This document shows positions 1 through 6,679 of a DNA stretch of 9,830 nucleotides, in pieces. Where the stretch lies: contig JAKAVU010000090.1 of assembly GCA_021817185.1 (NCBI GenBank), positions 1-9,830 on the forward strand, written 5' to 3'. A program made the translations under genes and the position numbers. The notes below the pieces were generated by a model. The model was not told where the DNA came from. It saw only the letters and a program-made list of their open reading frames with translations, and did no database searches. Numbering within the stretch: the stretch's first letter is position 1; each line of letters opens with the position of its first letter. Source of the stretch: a bacterium. GTDB lineage: Bacteria; Chloroflexota; Dormibacteria; UBA8260; Bog-877.

Positions 1-824
1 GCGGAATCGTAGGAGTAGCGGCCGCCCACCCAGTCCCAGAAGGGGAACATGTTGGCGGGGTCGATGCCGAACTCCGCCACCCCCTCCTGGTTGGTGGAGA
101 CGGCCACGAAGTGCCGGGCGATCGCCGCCCGCTCCCCGCCGATTCCGGCCAGCAGCCAGTCCCTGGCGGTGGCGGCGTTGGTCAAGGTCTCCAGGGTGTG
201 CCAGCTCTTGGAGCAGACCACGAACAGGGTCTCGGCCGGGTCCAGCCCCCTGGTCGCCTCCACGAAGTCGCTGGCGTCGATGTTGGAGATGAACCTGAGG
301 ACGAGATCGGGGCTGGCGTAGTCACGCAACGCCTCGTAGGCCATCATCGGACCCAGGTCCGATCCGCCGATGCCGATGTTGATGACGTTTCGGATCCGCC
401 TTCCGGTGTGGCCGCGCCAGCTCCCATCCCTCACCGCGGAGGCGAATTCGCCCATCTGGTCCAGGACGCGGTGGACCTCGGGCACGACGTTGTGCCCGTC
501 CACCAGGATCCGGGCATCCCGGGGGGCTCGCAGGGCGACATGCAGGACCGGGCGCTGCTCCGACACGTTGATGCGCTCCCCGCTGAACATCGCCTCCACC
601 CGTTCCGCCAGACGGGACTCCTCCGCCAGCCGGGTCAGCAGCTGCATGGTCTCGGCCGTGACCCGGTTCTTCGAGTAGTCGAGGTAGAAGCCCACCGCCT
701 CGGCGGTGAGGGCGGCTCCCCGCCCCGGATCCCGCAGGAAGAGCTCCTTGAGCTGAAGGTCCCGCACCTCATCGAAGTGGGCGGCCAGGGCCTGAAAGGC
801 CGGCCGCTCCCTCAGCGGCGCCAC
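1..824 (-). CDS. pgi: Glucose-6-phosphate isomerase, N-terminal half (cut by window edge)
   Basis: This gene interconverts glucose-6-phosphate and fructose-6-phosphate in the cytoplasm. I translated the minus frame by hand: it is open from the tal stop to base 1, giving 274 codons of a family usually about 540 residues long, so the C-terminal half lies outside the window. Visible motifs, numbered from the GTG at 824, are the sugar-phosphate loop GIGGSDLGP (151-159), a second phosphate loop CSKSWHT (204-210), the stretch [18 protein letters not shown] (238-255), and [13 protein letters not shown] (262-274), the family signature region. CSKSWHT is unusual, because most family members read SSKTF.T here. 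The start is uncertain. The GTG at 824 begins close to where homologues begin but has no well-placed ribosome site. A TTG at 857, inside the end of tal, follows AGAGGG by 6 bases. Either start makes it the next gene after tal in one transcript. The identity is certain; only the start is open. Confidence 0.93.
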   Translation of the reverse strand, partial: MAPLRERPAFQALAAHFDEVRDLQLKELFLRDPGRGAALTAEAVGFYLDYSKNRVTAETMQLLTRLAEESRLAERVEAMFSGERINVSEQRPVLHVALRAPRDARILVDGHNVVPEVHRVLDQMGEFASAVRDGSWRGHTGRRIRNVINIGIGGSDLGPMMAYEALRDYASPDLVLRFISNIDASDFVEATRGLDPAETLFVVCSKSWHTLETLTNAATARDWLLAGIGGERAAIARHFVAVSTNQEGVAEFGIDPANMFPFWDWVGGRYSYDS

Positions 825-846
825 GGCCGGAGGCGCATACCCCGGC

Positions 847-1932
847 TCAGGAGGCAACGCCGGCCCTCTGGCGCTTGCCGTCGATGCAGGCGATCAGGCT
901 GCGCCAGGACTTGGCGAACGACTCCCCGCCCTGCTCCTGGAGCTGGCCCGCGAGCTCCTCGGGATCTATGCCGGCGGACTTGAGATCGGCCAGCACCTGG
1001 CCGGAGCCGCCCCCATCCACGGCCAGCATCTCCCCCACGCGGCCGTGATCCGCGAACGCCAGCAGGGTCTCCTCCGGCATGGTGTTGATCGTGAACGGCG
1101 CCGCCAGCCCGCTGACGTACAGGGTGTCGGGAGAGCTGGGGTCCTTGGTGGAGGTGCTGGCGAACAGCAGCCGCTGAGCCCTGGCGCCCCAGTTGCTGAG
1201 CCGCTGCCACCGGTCCGAGTCCAGCAATTGGCGATAGCTCCGGTACGCTTGCGACGCCGCCGCGATCCCGACTCGGTCCTGGAACTCTTGGGGCGCCCGG
1301 CCCCGCACGGCGGTGTCCCAGCGGCTCACGAACACCGAGGCCACCGAGGCCACGTCGGGGGCAAGCCCAGCCTCCACCCTCCGCTCCAGCCCCCGCATGT
1401 AGGCCTCGGCGGCCCGCGCGTACTGAGCGGCGGAGAACAACAGCGTCACGTTGACCGGCACGCCGGAGAAAATGGACTCCTCGATCGCCTGCAGCCCGGC
1501 GGAGGTGCCCGGGATCTTGATGAAGAGGTTGGCCCGTTGGGCGCGCTGGTGCAGGCGGCGGGCCATCTCCACTGTGCCCTTGGCATCGTTGAGGAGCAGC
1601 GGTGAGACCTCCAGGGAAACCCAGCCGTCGACCCCCAGCGTGCGCTCGTGGATCGGCCCGAACAGGTCGGCGGCGCGGCGCAGATCGGCGATCGCCAGAT
1701 CGAAGAAGATCTCCTCGCTGGAAACCCCGCGCTCGACTCCCTGCGATATGTCCCCATCGTAGGCCGAACTGGACTCGATCGCCTTGTCGAAGATGGTGGG
1801 GTTCGAGGTCAGGCCGGTCACCGAGCGTTCCCTGATGTGAGCCTCCAGGCCTCCGTCATCGAGCAGCTGCCGGGTGATGTTGTCCAACCACAGGCTCTGG
1901 CCCGCCTGCTGAAGTTGCTGGGTAGCGTTCAT
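847..1932 (-). CDS. tal: Transaldolase
   Basis: This is transaldolase of the non-oxidative pentose phosphate pathway. It transfers a dihydroxyacetone unit from sedoheptulose-7-phosphate to glyceraldehyde-3-phosphate through a Schiff-base lysine. The protein has 361 residues, close to the long form seen in actinobacteria and cyanobacteria. Motifs are WLDNITR (15-21) with the conserved Asp17, [14 protein letters not shown] (39-52), [10 protein letters not shown] (104-113), NLFIKIPGT (135-143) where Lys139 is the expected Schiff-base residue, NVTLLFS, and VFVSRWD. I chose the ATG at 1932 because GGAGGT at 1939-1944 sits 6 bases upstream. An in-frame ATG at 1968 would add 12 residues including the ribosome site and is unlikely. 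It lies 110 bases after gnd and directly before pgi. This placement joins the oxidative and non-oxidative arms, so coordinated expression with both is likely. All expected active-site elements are intact. Confidence 0.96.
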   Translation of the reverse strand: MNATQQLQQAGQSLWLDNITRQLLDDGGLEAHIRERSVTGLTSNPTIFDKAIESSSAYDGDISQGVERGVSSEEIFFDLAIADLRRAADLFGPIHERTLGVDGWVSLEVSPLLLNDAKGTVEMARRLHQRAQRANLFIKIPGTSAGLQAIEESIFSGVPVNVTLLFSAAQYARAAEAYMRGLERRVEAGLAPDVASVASVFVSRWDTAVRGRAPQEFQDRVGIAAASQAYRSYRQLLDSDRWQRLSNWGARAQRLLFASTSTKDPSSPDTLYVSGLAAPFTINTMPEETLLAFADHGRVGEMLAVDGGGSGQVLADLKSAGIDPEELAGQLQEQGGESFAKSWRSLIACIDGKRQRAGVAS

Positions 1933-1938
1933 GGCCTT

Positions 1939-1944
1939 ACCTCC
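1939..1944 (-). promoter_or_regulatory. Ribosome binding site of tal
   Basis: GGAGGT on the minus strand is followed by 6 bases and then the ATG at 1932. It decides the tal start against the upstream in-frame ATG at 1968. The remaining intergenic sequence up to 2042 shows no -10/-35 pair that I trust. Confidence 0.8.
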
Positions 1945-2020
1945 GAGCTCCCCGAGGGGCACTCCCATCCGTGCTCAATTGCGAGAATCCTGATCCCCAC
2001 ACCCGTATTTTCCACCTCGT

Positions 2021-2041
2021 AGCGCTCCGGGCCGAGGCGCT
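2021..2041 (-). other. Hairpin directly after the gnd stop codon
   Basis: The minus-strand sequence starting one base after the gnd stop codon can fold: AGCG(C)CTC pairs with GAGCGCT, 7 base pairs with one bulged C and a 6-base loop. No T-run follows, so it is not a classical intrinsic terminator. It could be a partial terminator, an mRNA-stability element between zwf-gnd and tal-pgi, or a chance product of GC-rich DNA. Confidence 0.35.
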
Positions 2042-2042
2042 G

Positions 2043-3077
2043 TCACCCCGCCTTCTCATCATGGCCGCCGAACTGCTTGCGCATCGCCGACAGCGTCTTG
2101 TTGGCGAACTCGCCCAGGTTCCTAGATGAGAATCGGGAGTACAGCGCGGCCGTCAGCACCGGCGCGGGCACGCCCTCGTCGATGGCCGCGATGGAGGTCC
2201 AGCGCCCCTCGCCGGAGTCCGACACCCGGCCCGCAAACTCGGTGAGCTCTGGGGACTCCTGGAGCGCGATGGCGGTGAGGTCGAGGAGCCATGAGCCCAC
2301 CACACTCCCGCGCCGCCACACCTCCGCCACCTCACGGGTGTCGATGTCGTACTGGTAGAACTCCGGGTCCTCCATCGGCGCGGTCTCGGCGTCGGCGCTC
2401 TGGACCCGGGTCCCGGCGTTGGCGTTGTGGAGCACGTCCAAACCCTCGGCCAGGGCCGCCATCATGCCGTACTCGATCCCGTTGTGAACCATCTTCACGA
2501 AGTGACCCGCACCGTTGGGCCCGCAGTGGAGATAGCCGTGCTCCGACTTGGCCGGGGTGCCGCGCCGCCCCGGCGTCCTCGGCGCCGCCTCCACTCCCGG
2601 AGCGATGCTCGAGAAGATGGGGTCCAGGTGGGCGACCGGTCCCGGCTCGCCGCCGATCATGAGGCAGTAGCCCCGCTCCAGCCCGAAGACACCGCCGCTG
2701 GTGCCGCAGTCGATCAGGTGGAGGCCGGCCTGCTGCAGCTCCGCGGCTCTTCTGATGTCGTCGCGGTAGTACGAGTTGCCCCCGTCGATGATGATGTCCC
2801 CCCGGTCCAGGAGCCGGGCCAGCTCCTTGATGGTCGAGTCGGTGACGGAGCCGGCCGGGACCATCACCCAGGCCGCCCTCGGCGGGGTCAACTTGGCCAC
2901 GAAGTCGCTCATGGAGGAGGCGCCGACCGCGCCCTCCGCGGCCAGGCCCGCGACCGCCTTGGGGTTCAGGTCGTAGACCACGCACGAGTGGCCATCGCGC
3001 ATCAACCGCCGCACCAGGTTGGCGCCCATCCGGCCCAACCCCACCATTCCCAGCTGCATCGGCTTCGAAGTGGTCAT
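2043..3077 (-). CDS. gnd: 6-phosphogluconate dehydrogenase, decarboxylating, short NAD-type form
   Basis: This enzyme oxidatively decarboxylates 6-phosphogluconate to ribulose-5-phosphate. It has 344 residues, the short (GntZ/YqeC-like) class rather than the roughly 470-residue NADP class. Motifs are the Rossmann fingerprint GLGRMG (13-18); YDLN (35-38), with an aspartate (Asp36) at the end of the second strand; [10 protein letters not shown] (98-107); the substrate loop [12 protein letters not shown] (126-137); and [19 protein letters not shown] (186-204), with Lys195 and Glu202 as likely catalytic residues. Asp36, in place of the small or basic residues that bind the NADP phosphate, predicts NAD preference; this is inference. 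The ATG at 3077 overlaps the zwf stop as ATGA. AGGAG lies 6 bases upstream inside zwf, so the two genes are translationally coupled. The frame stays open far upstream through zwf, but that is a GC-rich artefact and not an N-terminal extension. Confidence 0.95.
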   Translation of the reverse strand: MTTSKPMQLGMVGLGRMGANLVRRLMRDGHSCVVYDLNPKAVAGLAAEGAVGASSMSDFVAKLTPPRAAWVMVPAGSVTDSTIKELARLLDRGDIIIDGGNSYYRDDIRRAAELQQAGLHLIDCGTSGGVFGLERGYCLMIGGEPGPVAHLDPIFSSIAPGVEAAPRTPGRRGTPAKSEHGYLHCGPNGAGHFVKMVHNGIEYGMMAALAEGLDVLHNANAGTRVQSADAETAPMEDPEFYQYDIDTREVAEVWRRGSVVGSWLLDLTAIALQESPELTEFAGRVSDSGEGRWTSIAAIDEGVPAPVLTAALYSRFSSRNLGEFANKTLSAMRKQFGGHDEKAG

Positions 3078-4519
3078 CTCCTGCTCCTCACTGATCGACT
3101 GCGGGGCCGTCCCTCCGAGGCCGGGCTCGCCATCCAGGGGTCGTGCCACCCCGGGTGTCCCCGGACGAGCTGCACCGCCTCCTGCGGTCCCCATGATCCC
3201 TGCTCGTAGCGCACCAGCGGGCTGGGCGAGGTGAGCAGCGGCTGCACGATCCTCCAGGTCTCCTCCACCGTGTCCTCGCGCGTGAACAGGCTGTGGTCGC
3301 CCCGGAGCGCATCGTCGATCAGCCGCTCGTACGGCTCCGCGGGACGACCCACCTCGGCGGCGAAGGACAGATCGAGGTGCACAGGTTGGGAGATCCGCCC
3401 CTCGCCGCCCTTGGAGTTCAGGACCAGCCTGAGTCCCGGGTCCGGGTCTATCCGCAGGATCACCTGGTTGGGCTCGGCATGAGCGGTCCGACCCAGGAAC
3501 GCCAGGTGAGGCGGGTGGCGGAAGATGATCCTCACCTCGGTGACCCGCTCCGCCAGGGCCTTGCCGGCACGAATGAAGAAGGGCACCCCGGCCCAGCGCC
3601 AGTTGTCGATCGCCAGGCGCAGCGCCACGTAGGTCTCGGTGTTGGAGCGCCGGCTGACCCCGGGCACCTGCCGGTAGCCCTGATACTGCCCGCGGACGCA
3701 GTTGGTGGGATCGGCGTCGGGGATGGCGCGGAACACGTCCGCCTTCTTGTTGCGCAAATCGTCGGCATACGATCCCGCGGGAGGCTCCATCGCCGCCAGC
3801 GCCAGCACCTGGAGCAGGTGGTTCTGGACCACGTCCCGCAGGGCCCCGACCGAGTCGTAGAACCTTCCCCTGTCCTCCACCCCGAAGTCCTCGGCCATGG
3901 TGATCTGCACCGCCGCAACATGGTCGCGGTTCCAGACCGGCTCCAGGATGTCGTTGGCGAAGCGCAGGAACTGGAGGTCCATCACCGGCTCCTTGCCCAG
4001 GAAGTGGTCTATGCGCAGGATCTGCTCCTCGCCCACGAACGAGTGCAACTCGGCGTCCAGGGCCCGCGCCGACTGCAGGTCGCTGCCGAACGGCTTCTCC
4101 ACCATCACCCGGGCATCGTGGGTGAGCCCCACCTCGGCCAGCCGGCTCACCACCTTGCCGAACAGGGAGGGGGGGATCTCCAAATAGAACAGGGGGCGTC
4201 GCCTGCCCCGCAGACGCTCCGCCAGCTGCCGGAAGGTGCTCGCCTCGTCGAAGTCCCCCTGCAGGTACTGCATCCTCTGGGCCAGCCTCGAGAACACCCG
4301 CTTGGAAAAGCGCGGCTCCGCGGCCTCGATCGCAGCCCGGGCACGGTCGACCAGCTGGGCGTCGCTCCACTGGTCCAGGGCCACCCCGATCACGGGACAG
4401 TCCAGAAGCCCACGAGCCTCCAACCGGTAGAGGGCCCGGAAGGTCATCTTGCGGGCCAGGTCCCCGCTGATGCCGAAGACCACCAGAGCGCCGGTGGCAT
4501 CGGAACTGGTGCGGGACAC
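3074..4519 (-). CDS. zwf: Glucose-6-phosphate 1-dehydrogenase
   Basis: This is the first enzyme of the oxidative pentose phosphate pathway. It oxidises glucose-6-phosphate to 6-phosphogluconolactone with reduction of NAD(P). It has 481 residues, typical of the family. Motifs are the nucleotide-binding GISGDLARK (16-24), EKPFGSD (141-147), the active-site signature RIDHFLGKE (169-177), [17 protein letters not shown] (221-237) carrying His234 as the likely catalytic base, and [20 protein letters not shown] further on. The GTG start at 4519 fits a leaderless promoter: TAAACT ends 6 bases upstream, while the only purine-rich stretch (GAGGGG) lies too close to act as a normal ribosome site. It is the first gene of a zwf-gnd-tal-pgi run. 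The pathway's lactonase and the actinobacterial Zwf partner OpcA are not in the window. Confidence 0.96.
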   Translation of the reverse strand: MSRTSSDATGALVVFGISGDLARKMTFRALYRLEARGLLDCPVIGVALDQWSDAQLVDRARAAIEAAEPRFSKRVFSRLAQRMQYLQGDFDEASTFRQLAERLRGRRRPLFYLEIPPSLFGKVVSRLAEVGLTHDARVMVEKPFGSDLQSARALDAELHSFVGEEQILRIDHFLGKEPVMDLQFLRFANDILEPVWNRDHVAAVQITMAEDFGVEDRGRFYDSVGALRDVVQNHLLQVLALAAMEPPAGSYADDLRNKKADVFRAIPDADPTNCVRGQYQGYRQVPGVSRRSNTETYVALRLAIDNWRWAGVPFFIRAGKALAERVTEVRIIFRHPPHLAFLGRTAHAEPNQVILRIDPDPGLRLVLNSKGGEGRISQPVHLDLSFAAEVGRPAEPYERLIDDALRGDHSLFTREDTVEETWRIVQPLLTSPSPLVRYEQGSWGPQEAVQLVRGHPGWHDPWMASPASEGRPRSRSVRSRR

Positions 4520-4525
4520 CCCTCG

Positions 4526-4531
4526 AGTTTA
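4526..4531 (-). promoter_or_regulatory. Predicted -10 element of a leaderless zwf promoter
   Basis: TAAACT (TANNNT class) on the minus strand is followed by 6 bases (CGAGGG) and then the GTG start codon. Transcription would therefore begin at or within a base or two of the start codon. No good TTGACA-like -35 is seen 16-18 bases upstream, which is common for actinobacterial promoters. It implies that the sugar genes have their own promoter, separate from the DUF71 operon upstream. Confidence 0.6.
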
Positions 4532-4588
4532 GCCTCGCCGCCAAAGATGAGCTGGATGGCTACGGACTGGGCGGAATCCGCACCTCTG

Positions 4589-4614
4589 GGTCGGCCGCAC
4601 GCCGGCGGGCGACC
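4589..4614 (-). terminator. Possible GC-rich hairpin after the DUF71 gene
   Basis: The minus strand can form GGTCG/CGACC extended by further GC pairs with small bulges around a 6-base loop. It begins about 20 bases after the DUF71 stop codon. No T-run follows. It may separate the dioxygenase-DUF5522-DUF71 transcript from the zwf transcript, but at this GC content such a fold can occur by chance. Confidence 0.25.
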
Positions 4615-4633
4615 GGGGAGCACGGCAGCGGGA

Positions 4634-5293
4634 TCAGCCGTCGACGAGCAGGTCCGCGAACACAAAGCCGTCCCGGTCCACCACCTCCCCAACCCGGACC
4701 GGGATCGGCGCCGAGTAGTCGGGTGAGTCGAAGGTGAAGGTGTGGAACTCGCCGTACTCACCGCACGGGTCCACCTGGCCGGGCTGGGCGCTCAGCTCAG
4801 CCAGCAAGTCCGCGTCAAAGTGGCGTCCGGCGAAGCGTGGATCCAGCCGGGCGCGGTCGACACAGGCGAGGATCGACCGTATGCCCAACCGGATCTCCTC
4901 CCTGGCCACGGCCTCGGTCGATCGCCCGAAGATGGGAAAGAGCGCTCTGAGCCCCGCCGCCCGCACCTGCCGCTCGCGATACTCGCGCACGTCTTGCAGC
5001 AGCAGGTCGCCGAAGGCGACTGCCGCCACCCCCGCGTCCTCCGCCGCCACCAGTGCCTGCCCCATCCGCAGCTCGTACTCCCTGTTGCTGCAGGGGCTGG
5101 GCAGGGCCACCTCGTGGACGGGCAGACCCAGGCGGGCCGCCTGCTGCCGCAGCAAGCTGAGCCGCACTCCGTGAATCGAGATGCGCTCGGCTTCGGAGTT
5201 GACCGTGGTCAGGAGCCCGACCACCTCGAATTCCCCTGACCGCCGCAGCTCGTGGAGCGCCAGGGCGCAGTCCTTGCCACCGCTCCAGCTCAT
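4634..5293 (-). CDS. PP-loop ATPase, DUF71/Dph6-like (diphthine-ammonia ligase family), bacterial type
   Basis: This is a member of the adenine nucleotide alpha-hydrolase superfamily. Archaeal and eukaryotic relatives amidate diphthine on elongation factor 2. Bacteria do not make diphthamide, so the substrate here is unknown. The protein has 219 residues. Motifs are the PP-loop SGGKD (4-8) at the extreme N-terminus, followed by Cys9 where many relatives have serine; HGVR (41-44); FGDL (94-97); and DPCGEYGEFHTF (175-186), corresponding to the family's GENGE(F/Y)HT signature with Tyr in place of Asn. The ATG at 5293 is preferred because GAGG, overlapping the stop codon of the upstream DUF5522 gene, lies 6 bases before it. 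An ATG-type start 27 residues further upstream would add proline/arginine-rich sequence overlapping that gene and is unlikely. It is the last gene of the dioxygenase-DUF5522-DUF71 run. The family call is firm, the function open. Confidence 0.88.
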   Translation of the reverse strand: MSWSGGKDCALALHELRRSGEFEVVGLLTTVNSEAERISIHGVRLSLLRQQAARLGLPVHEVALPSPCSNREYELRMGQALVAAEDAGVAAVAFGDLLLQDVREYRERQVRAAGLRALFPIFGRSTEAVAREEIRLGIRSILACVDRARLDPRFAGRHFDADLLAELSAQPGQVDPCGEYGEFHTFTFDSPDYSAPIPVRVGEVVDRDGFVFADLLVDG

Positions 5294-5301
5294 CCAAATC
5301 C

Positions 5302-5559
5302 TCAAGCCGGGCCTCGCCCTTGTCCCCCGCGGGGCCCCCGGAACGGGCAGTGGCGGCAGCCGCACCCGCAGCACCGTCCGTTCCTCCGGAGGGCGGCGGC
5401 GGTCATCACCAGAAGCCCAGTCTCGGGGTCCGAGTAGGTGTCCTGCGCAGCCGCCACCGCCTGTCGGTGACGGCTGAGGATCTCGGGGTAGTGGGGATCT
5501 TCGGGCCGCAGCCGGCGCCGATCACGCCGGTCGGGGGCGGGGCCGGGCCTGTGATCCAC
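5302..5559 (-). CDS. Small cysteine-cluster protein, DUF5522-like
   Basis: An 85-residue cytoplasmic protein of unknown function. The core at about 18-72 starts with LRPEDPHYPEILSRH, has a helical middle followed by DPETGLLVMTAAALRR, and ends in the compact cluster CCGCGCRHCPF (63-73). From memory, the DUF5522 family ends in a CCGNGCRHCPY-like motif. Here the Asn position is a fifth cysteine (Cys66), so Cys63, 64, 66, 68, 71 and His70 could bind a metal or an iron-sulfur cluster. The tail is Gly/Arg-rich. The GTG at 5559 is the first possible start after an in-frame TAA. No ribosome site precedes it, but TAACAT lies exactly 6 bases upstream, suggesting a leaderless transcript. The dioxygenase gene ends 24 bases upstream, and the DUF71 gene begins 8 bases downstream with its ribosome site in this stop codon. 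That supports co-translation with DUF71. The gene is credible because the motif is family-like despite the short length. Confidence 0.82.
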   Translation of the reverse strand: MDHRPGPAPDRRDRRRLRPEDPHYPEILSRHRQAVAAAQDTYSDPETGLLVMTAAALRRNGRCCGCGCRHCPFRGPRGGQGRGPA

Positions 5560-5565
5560 GCCGAA

Positions 5566-5571
5566 ATGTTA
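5566..5571 (-). promoter_or_regulatory. Predicted -10 element of a leaderless promoter for the DUF5522-DUF71 pair
   Basis: TAACAT (TANNNT class) on the minus strand is followed by 6 bases (TTCGGC) and the GTG start of the DUF5522 gene. The geometry is identical to that at zwf. It falls in the 24-base gap after the dioxygenase gene, so DUF5522 and DUF71 may be expressed without the dioxygenase. No clear -35 is visible. Confidence 0.5.
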
Positions 5572-5583
5572 GGCCGGCCCGCC

Positions 5584-6405
5584 TCACCCTATCTGTATCG
5601 ACCGCTTGGCGAGGCCGTGCCAGAAGCCCTCGATGACCGACCGCCTGGTGGCGAGGTCAGCCTCGCCGGCGCCCAGGGTCACGAACAGCGGCGCGAAGTG
5701 CTCGGTGCGGGGATGGGCCAGGCCGCCGTCCGGGGCGCGGTGCTGGAAGTCGACCAACGAGTCCACGTCGAGATGCTCGAGCGCCTCGCGACCCCACTGG
5801 TCGAACTCGGCCGACCATGCGGGTGGCGGCGAGTCCGGCTCCGGGGCCTCACGAAGGGCGTGCAGATTGTGGGTGAAGAACCCGCTGCCCACGATCAGCA
5901 CCCCCTCGTCCCGAAGCGGCGCCAGCCGGCGCCCCATGGCCATCAGCATCTCCGCGTCCAGGGTGGGCATGGAGAGCTGCAGGACGGGGATGTCAGCGGT
6001 GGGGTACATCTCGACCAGGGGCACGTAGGCCCCGTGATCCAGGCCGCGCTCGGCCGCCTCCCGCACCGGGCGGCCGGGCTCTGACAGCAGCTCCCGCACC
6101 CGTTGGGCCAGCCAGGGCGCGGTGGGGGCCGCGTAGGTCACCTGGTAGTAGCGCTGCGGGAAGCCCCAGAAGTCGTACACCAGGGGTCGGGGCGTGGTGG
6201 CGGACACCGTGACCGGCGCCTCCTCCCAGTGCGCGGAGACCATCAGAATCGCCCGCGGCCGCACCAGCTCCGAGGACCACCCCCGCAGCTGATCCGGCCA
6301 GAGCGCATCGTCGGCCAGGGTGGGTGCGCCATGGCTCAGATAGAGGACGGGCATCCGGCGGGCGGGCACGGGTTCGTTGGCGACTTCAGACGGGGCGACG
6401 GTCAT
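5584..6405 (-). CDS. Class III extradiol ring-cleavage dioxygenase, LigB/DODA (YgiD-like) family
   Basis: A 273-residue cytoplasmic enzyme of the LigB superfamily, related to 4,5-DOPA dioxygenase and YgiD. These enzymes use a non-haem metal to open catecholic rings; the substrate here is unknown. Motifs are YLSHGAP (22-28), SAHWE (57-61), YDFWGFPQRYY (77-87), GLDHGAYVPL (121-130), GSGFFTHNL (173-181) and HPRTEHFAPLFV (231-242). His25, His59 and His236 are the likely metal ligands and His124 a likely catalytic residue, by analogy with the family. The ATG at 6405 is supported by AGGAG 6 bases upstream. A TATGAT -10 candidate lies 49 bases upstream in the divergent region shared with prfC. It is the first gene of the run leading into DUF5522 and DUF71. 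No aromatic-degradation genes accompany it, so a catabolic role is not supported by context. Confidence 0.9.
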   Translation of the reverse strand: MTVAPSEVANEPVPARRMPVLYLSHGAPTLADDALWPDQLRGWSSELVRPRAILMVSAHWEEAPVTVSATTPRPLVYDFWGFPQRYYQVTYAAPTAPWLAQRVRELLSEPGRPVREAAERGLDHGAYVPLVEMYPTADIPVLQLSMPTLDAEMLMAMGRRLAPLRDEGVLIVGSGFFTHNLHALREAPEPDSPPPAWSAEFDQWGREALEHLDVDSLVDFQHRAPDGGLAHPRTEHFAPLFVTLGAGEADLATRRSVIEGFWHGLAKRSIQIG

Positions 6406-6454
6406 GGCTTACTCCTGCTGGCAGCCCGGCTGTAGTTCCGGTGCTGCTGATCTC

Positions 6455-6460
6455 ATCATA
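6455..6460 (-). promoter_or_regulatory. Candidate -10 element for the dioxygenase gene
   Basis: TATGAT on the minus strand differs from TATAAT at one base and lies 49 bases before the ATG at 6405. TTGCTT, 15 bases further upstream, is a weak -35 with short spacing. It sits in the least GC-rich part of the divergent intergenic region. Confidence 0.45.
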
Positions 6461-6523
6461 TCCGTTTGTGTGCGCAAGCAACCACACTGGCAAGCACCGG
6501 CCGTCGCGCCGGTGGCCACCCTG

Positions 6524-6529
6524 TACACT
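6524..6529 (+). promoter_or_regulatory. Candidate -10 element for prfC-pncB
   Basis: TACACT (TANNNT class) lies in the divergent region and would give a 5' untranslated leader of roughly 145 bases before the GTG at 6680. I see no convincing -35. The 274-base region 6406-6679 holds no gene I can support. It holds only the two promoter candidates, a small hairpin at 6571-6585 and the prfC ribosome site. Confidence 0.35.
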
Positions 6530-6570
6530 GAGATCGAAACCCACTGGTCCTCGATCCCCTCTGACGAGCT

Positions 6571-6585
6571 CCAGCCCTAGGCTGG
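6571..6585 (+). repeat. Small perfect inverted repeat in the prfC leader
   Basis: CCAGCC-CTA-GGCTGG is a perfect 6-base stem with a 3-base loop, 95 bases before the prfC start. It could be an operator half-site pair or an RNA hairpin in the leader. No T-run follows it, so it does not look like a terminator. Confidence 0.35.
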
Positions 6586-6666
6586 TGGTCCTGGCCATCT
6601 GTCCACTTTGCCTCAAGGGAGACCAGCGTGCAAGAGCCGGCCCGGCCCGTCTGCCGTTCGCCGTAC

Positions 6667-6673
6667 AGGGAGG
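6667..6673 (+). promoter_or_regulatory. Ribosome binding site of prfC
   Basis: AGGGAGG followed by 6 bases and the GTG at 6680. It fixes the prfC start against an in-frame TTG at 6608 that would add 24 residues without any ribosome site. Confidence 0.8.
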
Positions 6674-6679
6674 CAGACC

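Noticed and set aside
111..983. Plus-strand open frame of 290 codons opposite pgi and the end of tal
   Set aside because: It is a shadow of conserved minus-strand coding sequence with no motif and no ribosome site.
2043..4544. 833-codon minus-strand frame suggesting a large N-terminal extension or fusion of gnd
   Set aside because: The extra part is the alternative frame of zwf with low-complexity GC-type composition. The gnd ATG at 3077 has a good ribosome site and matches homologue starts.
3293..4726. Long plus-strand open frame (477 codons) opposite zwf
   Set aside because: It is antisense to a fully conserved zwf, is rich in Arg, Pro, Gly and His as expected from GC-rich complementary codons, and shows no recognisable domain.
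5294..5374. Longer N-terminus for the DUF71 protein starting at 5374
   Set aside because: The extra 27 residues are Pro/Arg-rich and overlap the DUF5522 gene. The ATG at 5293 has a ribosome site and puts the PP-loop at the N-terminus as in relatives.
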